From Acidobacteriaceae bacterium (GTDB lineage Bacteria; Acidobacteriota; Terriglobia; Terriglobales; Acidobacteriaceae), in assembly GCA_030040115.1 (NCBI GenBank), contig JASHUH010000311.1, positions 1-9,115 on the forward strand: 9,115 bases of DNA. The letters run 5' to 3'. Shown in pieces: positions 5,489-9,115 of the stretch (positions within the stretch are counted from its first letter, which is position 1; each line of letters starts with the position of its first letter). The notes under the pieces are model-generated. The model did not search any database. It saw nothing but the letters and a program-made list of their open reading frames with translations, and was not told the origin of the DNA. The position numbers were made by a program, and so were the translations under genes.

Positions 5489-6940
5489 TCAACGCCAGTA
5501 ATAGACGCCCCCGACCATGTAATAGGGCCGGTAGTAAACCGGTGGATAGTAGCCGTAGGGATATCCGTAGCCGGCGTAGGGCATGACTGGCGCCCCGTAG
5601 GGAGGAGGATAGCCACGCTGATAGAGGCTGGGCCCACCCTGATAGAGGCCTTCAGCCAGGCGCTGCGCTTCCTGCTGGCTTACCGGAGCCACCGTAATCG
5701 GCGCGTTCAAATGGAAGGTGACCAGCGCCTCGGCCGGGATCCAGGCCCGTGGGCCGGGAGTTGCCGCCGTAGCGCCGACGCCGGCCGCTGCGCCCGCTCC
5801 CGCACCGATGGCGCAGCCGGGGCCGCGGCCTACCGCGCAGCCGATGATCGTGCCGAGAATCGCGCCGCCCACAGTATTGCCCACGGTCTCGCCGGCCTTG
5901 TTGGGGCCCTTCACCTTGAACTCATCGCTCGACAGTGGATAACTGCTGCCGCCCAGGTCGAGCGAAGTGAGGGTGAGAGCAAGCTCGGGGCTGCCGCCCA
6001 ATTGCCCAGCCTTTTTCACCTCAGTGACCACCCCGTGGAGCGTGGCGCCGCGGGGAATCGCCAGCACGCCTCCGTAGTCGACGTCCCGGATCAGGGTGAA
6101 CTGCACGGGTGTGCCGCTCACGGCTTTCTTGCTATCGACTGCCTCGCTCGTCCGCACCTGGAGCAGCGTTCCCGCAGGAACGGTCACAGGCGACTTGGCG
6201 AGCGGATACCCGGAAGCGGGGGGTTGCTGGTAGCCGTACGGCGTTTGTTGCGGATACGGCTGCTGCTGCGGGTACGGCTGCTGCTGTTGAGGATAAGGCG
6301 ACTGTTGAGGATACGGATAAGGAGAATACTGCGGACGCGGCGGTGGAGGCGGGGGATACGTGCCTTGCGGATAGGGCGACTGCGAAGGGTACTGATTGGG
6401 ATTCGGGTACTGATTCGGGTTTGGGTACTGGTTTGGATTGGGAGCCGTATTCGGCGCGGGATACGGCGCGGCGGGCGGGGCCGCTTGCGGCGCATTTTGT
6501 TGCCCGTCACCGGGCGCGGCAGAGCCGGCCGACGGATTCCAGGCCGGCGGCGCGGCGTCGGCGCTGTCATCATCCTGCGGATTGGGCAGGTTCTCGGCCT
6601 GCGCCGCGGCATCGGGATTGCCGATGGTCAGATTGTTGTGTACTTTGGCTACCCCTTGCACCTGGGTAACGATCGACCCCGCCAATTGCTTGTCAGCCTG
6701 AGTTGCGACGGTGCCCGAAAGCGTGACCTCGCCCTGAACGGTAGCTGCCGTAATGAGATCGTTCTTAAGCGCCTGCGATGCATCGAGGGCGTGGACCACA
6801 TCCATCTCGATCTGGCCGTCGGCGCGCTGGCCGCTAGCGGCAGGCGCGTCTTGAGCAAAGGCAAGCGCAGCGCACAGCGCGAGGGCCGCAGTCACGGCCA
6901 TGACCCGTGGGAACACCTTGTTGAGCACTGGGCCAATCAT
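5489..6940 (-). CDS. Exported BON-domain protein with Pro/Tyr/Gln-rich linker and Gly-zipper
   Basis: A 483-residue exported modular protein. Residues 1-30 are a signal peptide (ALAFAQ). A BON domain spans about 41-108, with VQGEVTLSGTVATQADKQ and VQGVAKVHNNLTIG; BON domains are thought to bind phospholipid surfaces or other proteins in the envelope. Next comes an acidic/Ala-Pro region, then a low-complexity Pro/Tyr/Gln/Asn linker (160-247). A folded beta-rich domain (253-345; VPAGTLLQVRTSEAVDS, IPRGATLHGVV) follows, of a type I associate with acidobacterial envelope proteins. A Gly-zipper (351-392; VGGAILGTIIG, IGAGAGAAAG) resembles the YMGG/Gly-zipper segments of outer-membrane proteins. 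The C-terminus (433-483) is Tyr/Gly/Pro-rich. GGAGG (6951-6955) lies 10 nt before the ATG, which supports this start. It lies 190 nt downstream of pgi on the same strand. The exact role is unknown. Confidence 0.8.
   Translation of the reverse strand: MIGPVLNKVFPRVMAVTAALALCAALAFAQDAPAASGQRADGQIEMDVVHALDASQALKNDLITAATVQGEVTLSGTVATQADKQLAGSIVTQVQGVAKVHNNLTIGNPDAAAQAENLPNPQDDDSADAAPPAWNPSAGSAAPGDGQQNAPQAAPPAAPYPAPNTAPNPNQYPNPNQYPNPNQYPSQSPYPQGTYPPPPPPRPQYSPYPYPQQSPYPQQQQPYPQQQPYPQQTPYGYQQPPASGYPLAKSPVTVPAGTLLQVRTSEAVDSKKAVSGTPVQFTLIRDVDYGGVLAIPRGATLHGVVTEVKKAGQLGGSPELALTLTSLDLGGSSYPLSSDEFKVKGPNKAGETVGNTVGGAILGTIIGCAVGRGPGCAIGAGAGAAAGVGATAATPGPRAWIPAEALVTFHLNAPITVAPVSQQEAQRLAEGLYQGGPSLYQRGYPPPYGAPVMPYAGYGYPYGYYPPVYYRPYYMVGGVYYWR
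6200..6463 (-). repeat. Low-complexity Pro/Tyr/Gln/Asn-rich coding repeats
   Basis: Inside the BON-domain gene (residues 160-247) there are three consecutive YPNPNQ-type hexapeptides (about 168-184). A proline run and then several PYPQQ-type units follow (about 206-240). The DNA repeats as well, for example the GGTACTGATTCGGG-like units around 6388-6430, so copy number could vary by slippage. It is likely an extended, wall-spanning or flexible linker. Confidence 0.8.
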
Positions 6941-7026
6941 GATTCTCTCTCCTCCACCGCGTTCGTCGTTTCATGGGATGCGGAAGGCAGCCTGAAACGA
7001 TCTTTTTAATTTGCGGTTGCGGCTCT

Positions 7027-7078
7027 GACCGGTTAGACGAGTCCCGGTCCCCGCCGTCATGGGTAATAACCCTGACGG
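7027..7078 (-). terminator. Tandem hairpins between pgi and the BON-domain gene
   Basis: Two adjacent inverted repeats lie just after pgi: CCGTCA-T-GGG/CCC-TGACGG (7054-7078, loop TAATAA, one bulged base) and GACCGG/CCGGTC (7027-7049). No T-run follows on the minus strand, so this is not a textbook terminator. They may still stop most pgi transcription or protect its 3' end. Confidence 0.4.
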
Positions 7079-7130
7079 GGACGAAAAGTTCCGCCCGGGA
7101 GAAGGCCAGGCGATGGGATGGGGTTTGGCT

Positions 7131-8840
7131 TCAGCGATATAAGAGCGCCTGGTCAATGGCCGCGGCCACGGTTTTGAGCCGCTCGCCGGGGTCGCCCTTG
7201 AGATGAAGGCGCATGACGCGGCGTCCGCGCGCTTCGAGGACCGCCAAATCGCCGGCGGCTTGCGCGTCAATGACCACACCGAAGGTGTATTTTTGACCGG
7301 GAATTGGCACATCCACTGCGTGATCACCGGTAATCTGCAAAAATACGCCCGAATTCGGACCTCCTTTGTAGTCCTGCCCGGTGGAGTGCAGGAAACGCGG
7401 CCCGAAACCCAGGCAGGTGGCCACGCGTTTGGTGTCGCGCACGCGATGGCGAATCGCCTGGAGCATCTCTTCGTACTCGGGGAACATGGGCAGAAAAGCC
7501 AGAATGGCGAAATAGTCGCCGGCGTGCATTTGGCTGAGATGATCCCGGAGATAGGAGCCCAGGCTGGCGCCGGTCCCGGAGGCTCTGAGCTGGTTGGCGT
7601 AGTCATCGGAGGCGTAAATTTCGACGCCTTGCTCGACGTGCATCGGCTTGCGGTAGGGCAACCGGCCGGCTTTCTCGTATTCCGACATGAGTTGGCGCGC
7701 CTCCACTTTCGCCGCTTCCACGTCGGGCTGATTGAAGGGATTGATGCCCATCAGAGAACCGGCGACGGCGGTGGCGATTTCCCAGGCGAAGAACTGGCCG
7801 AAGAGTTCATAGCGATCGGCGATTTCGATCCAGGCTACGGGATGGCCGGCGGCTTCGAGCGCGGCCACATGGGCGTCTTGACTCGCGTCGCGCGTGCCGG
7901 CCAGCTTCACGTACGCGAAGATGCGGTCGTGGCCGTAGACCTCCGGGGCCCCGATGGTTTCGCGATCCACGGGGGTTACGCCCTTGCCCTGTTTGCCGGT
8001 GGATTCCGCCAAAAGCTGCTCGAGCCATGCCCCCAGGTCGTAGATCTCGGGCGAGGTAAAGATGGTAAGTTTATCGCGCCCGGCGTTGTTGGCTACTCCG
8101 AGCAGCAGCCCAAGCTGCAGAGCCTGATTCTGCGCCGGCGGGAGCTTGGCCGAGGCGACTGCCTTGGCCGCCTCGTCGAGCAACCGGGCAACGTCGAGGC
8201 CAGTGACCGCGGCCGCCGCCACGCCAAAGTTCGAGAGCGCCGAGTAGCGCCCGCCGATTTCTGGGTCGCCGAAAAAGACGCGCCGGAAGGTATCGGACCT
8301 GGCGACCTGTTCCATTTTGGAGCCGGGATCGGTGATGGCCAGAAAATGACTGCCCGCTTCGGCCGCGCCGATGGTCTGCCTCATCTCTTCAAAGAAATAT
8401 TGCTTGAAAATATTGGGTTCGAGGGTCGAGCCCGATTTGCTGGCCACAATCATGAGTGTTCGCTTGAGGTCTACGCGGTCGCGGGCGGCCTTAATTTGAG
8501 CGGGATCGGTGGAGTCGACGACGTGGAGCTGCGGAAAGCCGGACTGGCGTCCGAAGGTGAGCGAAAGCACCTCGGGGCAAAGACTCGAGCCACCCATGCC
8601 GAGCAGCAAGACGTTTTCAAACTTGGTGTCCTTCACCTCTTTGGAAAGCGAGCGAAAAGCCGCCAGGTCTTTTTGCTGCCGCTCGACGATGTCGATCCAG
8701 CCCATCCATTTTTCCTCGCCTTGGTTGGTCCAGAGCGTGGGGTCTTTCCGCCAAAAGCGGTCCAGTTTGGTCTCCCAATCAGCGGCGGCCGCGTCATAAG
8801 CGCGGCGAAGTTCTTGAGGAATGGTGAAGCGATAGCTCAT
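7131..8840 (-). CDS. pgi: Glucose-6-phosphate isomerase
   Basis: Interconverts glucose 6-phosphate and fructose 6-phosphate in the cytoplasm, in glycolysis, gluconeogenesis and return from the pentose phosphate pathway. Two sugar-isomerase (SIS) domains are visible. With a start at 8840 (569 residues) the motifs are GMGGSS (81-86), the phosphate-binding SKSGST (134-139), GGRYSALS (196-203), ESTGKQGKG (279-287, with the presumed catalytic Glu279), GINPFNQPDVEAAK (365-378) and HSTGQDYKGGPNSG (485-498, with the expected catalytic Lys492). The sequence resembles the isomerase half of bifunctional transaldolase/glucose-6-phosphate isomerase proteins more than the E. coli type; no transaldolase part is attached. 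The frame stays open upstream to a TTG at 8951, but ATG 8840 has an AGGA 7 nt upstream, starts a typical N-terminus (MSYRFTIPQEL), and leaves room for the promoter at 8961-8990. Confidence 0.93.
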   Translation of the reverse strand: MSYRFTIPQELRRAYDAAAADWETKLDRFWRKDPTLWTNQGEEKWMGWIDIVERQQKDLAAFRSLSKEVKDTKFENVLLLGMGGSSLCPEVLSLTFGRQSGFPQLHVVDSTDPAQIKAARDRVDLKRTLMIVASKSGSTLEPNIFKQYFFEEMRQTIGAAEAGSHFLAITDPGSKMEQVARSDTFRRVFFGDPEIGGRYSALSNFGVAAAAVTGLDVARLLDEAAKAVASAKLPPAQNQALQLGLLLGVANNAGRDKLTIFTSPEIYDLGAWLEQLLAESTGKQGKGVTPVDRETIGAPEVYGHDRIFAYVKLAGTRDASQDAHVAALEAAGHPVAWIEIADRYELFGQFFAWEIATAVAGSLMGINPFNQPDVEAAKVEARQLMSEYEKAGRLPYRKPMHVEQGVEIYASDDYANQLRASGTGASLGSYLRDHLSQMHAGDYFAILAFLPMFPEYEEMLQAIRHRVRDTKRVATCLGFGPRFLHSTGQDYKGGPNSGVFLQITGDHAVDVPIPGQKYTFGVVIDAQAAGDLAVLEARGRRVMRLHLKGDPGERLKTVAAAIDQALLYR

Positions 8841-8960
8841 ATTTCGATCCTGTCTGGAGGATTTCGCCCTTTGCCATGTCGGCGTGTGAAGCTTTTGAAA
8901 ATCTTGGGTTACGATGCGCCGGGGCCCCAGGGATGCGCGCACGAGATTCAATGAGAGCGG

Positions 8961-8990
8961 GTTATAAAAGAGCGAGTCCTAAAATAGCAA
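8961..8990 (-). promoter_or_regulatory. Candidate sigma-70-type promoter of pgi
   Basis: On the minus strand TTGCTA (8985-8990) and TATAAC (8961-8966) are separated by 18 bp, matching TTGACA and TATAAT at 4 of 6 and 5 of 6 positions. The start would be near 8954, giving a 5' leader of about 115 nt before ATG 8840. It overlaps the stop of the partial upstream frame (8979-8981). Confidence 0.45.
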
Positions 8991-9113
8991 ATCGCCGGCT
9001 TCGTTTTCCACGGCGGAAAGGAAGGCGCGAAGGACTTCCACTCGCGGTTGAGCTAACTGTTGCGCATTGGTTAGATGCAACTTGCCGGGTAATTGGTCTA
9101 CGGCTCTGTGCAA
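8979..9113 (-). CDS. Probable 3' end of an upstream minus-strand gene (partial)
   Basis: From the window edge a minus-strand frame stays open for 44 codons to TAG at 8979-8981. The translation ends VEVLRAFLSAVENEAGDLLF, which looks like a real amphipathic-helix C-terminus, unlike the Arg-rich reading of the neighbouring frame. The start lies outside the window. I do not recognise the family; genes next to pgi are often pentose phosphate enzymes, but nothing here confirms that. Confidence 0.35.
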   Translation of the reverse strand: MHRAVDQLPGKLHLTNAQQLAQPRVEVLRAFLSAVENEAGDLLF

Positions 9114-9115
9114 AA

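Noticed and set aside
5711..7009. 432-codon plus-strand open frame opposite the BON-domain gene
   Set aside because: Its Arg/Leu-rich repeats are the antisense reading of the Pro/Gln/Tyr repeats; the minus frame has a signal peptide and recognisable domains.
7020..7080. tRNA-like look of the GACCGG...CCGGTC stem and the following GTCCCGGTCCCC
   Set aside because: It cannot be folded into acceptor, D and anticodon arms; it is better read as tandem hairpins after pgi.
7203..8954. 583-codon plus-strand open frame opposite pgi
   Set aside because: It is a GC-driven shadow of pgi, whose catalytic motifs are all in the minus frame.

Overview
The window looks like a moderately GC-rich Acidobacteriota chromosome (lineage is inference). 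The support is indirect: a BON-domain protein with a Pro/Tyr/Gln-rich linker and Gly-zipper, a beta-barrel carrying a carboxypeptidase-regulatory-like domain, and a transaldolase-linked type of glucose-6-phosphate isomerase. No rRNA, tRNA, CRISPR array, insertion sequence or phage gene was found.

The left half (about 480-5370, plus strand) is the interesting part. Three exported proteins, called SubA (483-1151), SubB (1733-2308) and SubC (4797-5369) here, are paralogues: signal peptide, a Ser/Thr-rich beta-sandwich-like body and a C-terminus ending QAL or QSL. Between SubB and SubC lie a PapD-like periplasmic chaperone (2430-3131) and a short outer-membrane beta-barrel with a C-terminal carboxypeptidase-regulatory-like domain (3163-4791). 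SubB, chaperone, barrel and SubC are co-directional and closely spaced, so they are probably one operon. The set reads as a reduced or alternative chaperone-usher-like system that exports and may polymerise a surface fibre. No gene in it is an obvious member of a classical usher family.

The SubA-SubB gap carries a complete candidate sigma-54 promoter: two identical TGTATACA palindromes 43 bp apart, a perfect IHF-consensus site, then a GG-N10-GC -24/-12 element. It is followed by a roughly 300-nt leader with a GNRA-capped hairpin, a CRP-like palindrome and a possible 58-codon small ORF with a good ribosome binding site. The operon therefore appears to be switched on by an enhancer-binding protein, perhaps linked to a surface or developmental signal.

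The right half (5435-9115, minus strand) is transcribed convergently. A perfect 12-bp inverted repeat separates SubC from a secreted BON/Pro-rich/Gly-zipper protein (5489-6940). Upstream of that lies glucose-6-phosphate isomerase (pgi, best start 8840) with a sigma-70-type promoter at 8961-8990, and then the probable 3' end of another minus-strand gene at the window edge. The isomerase is central metabolism and has no evident link to the secretion genes.
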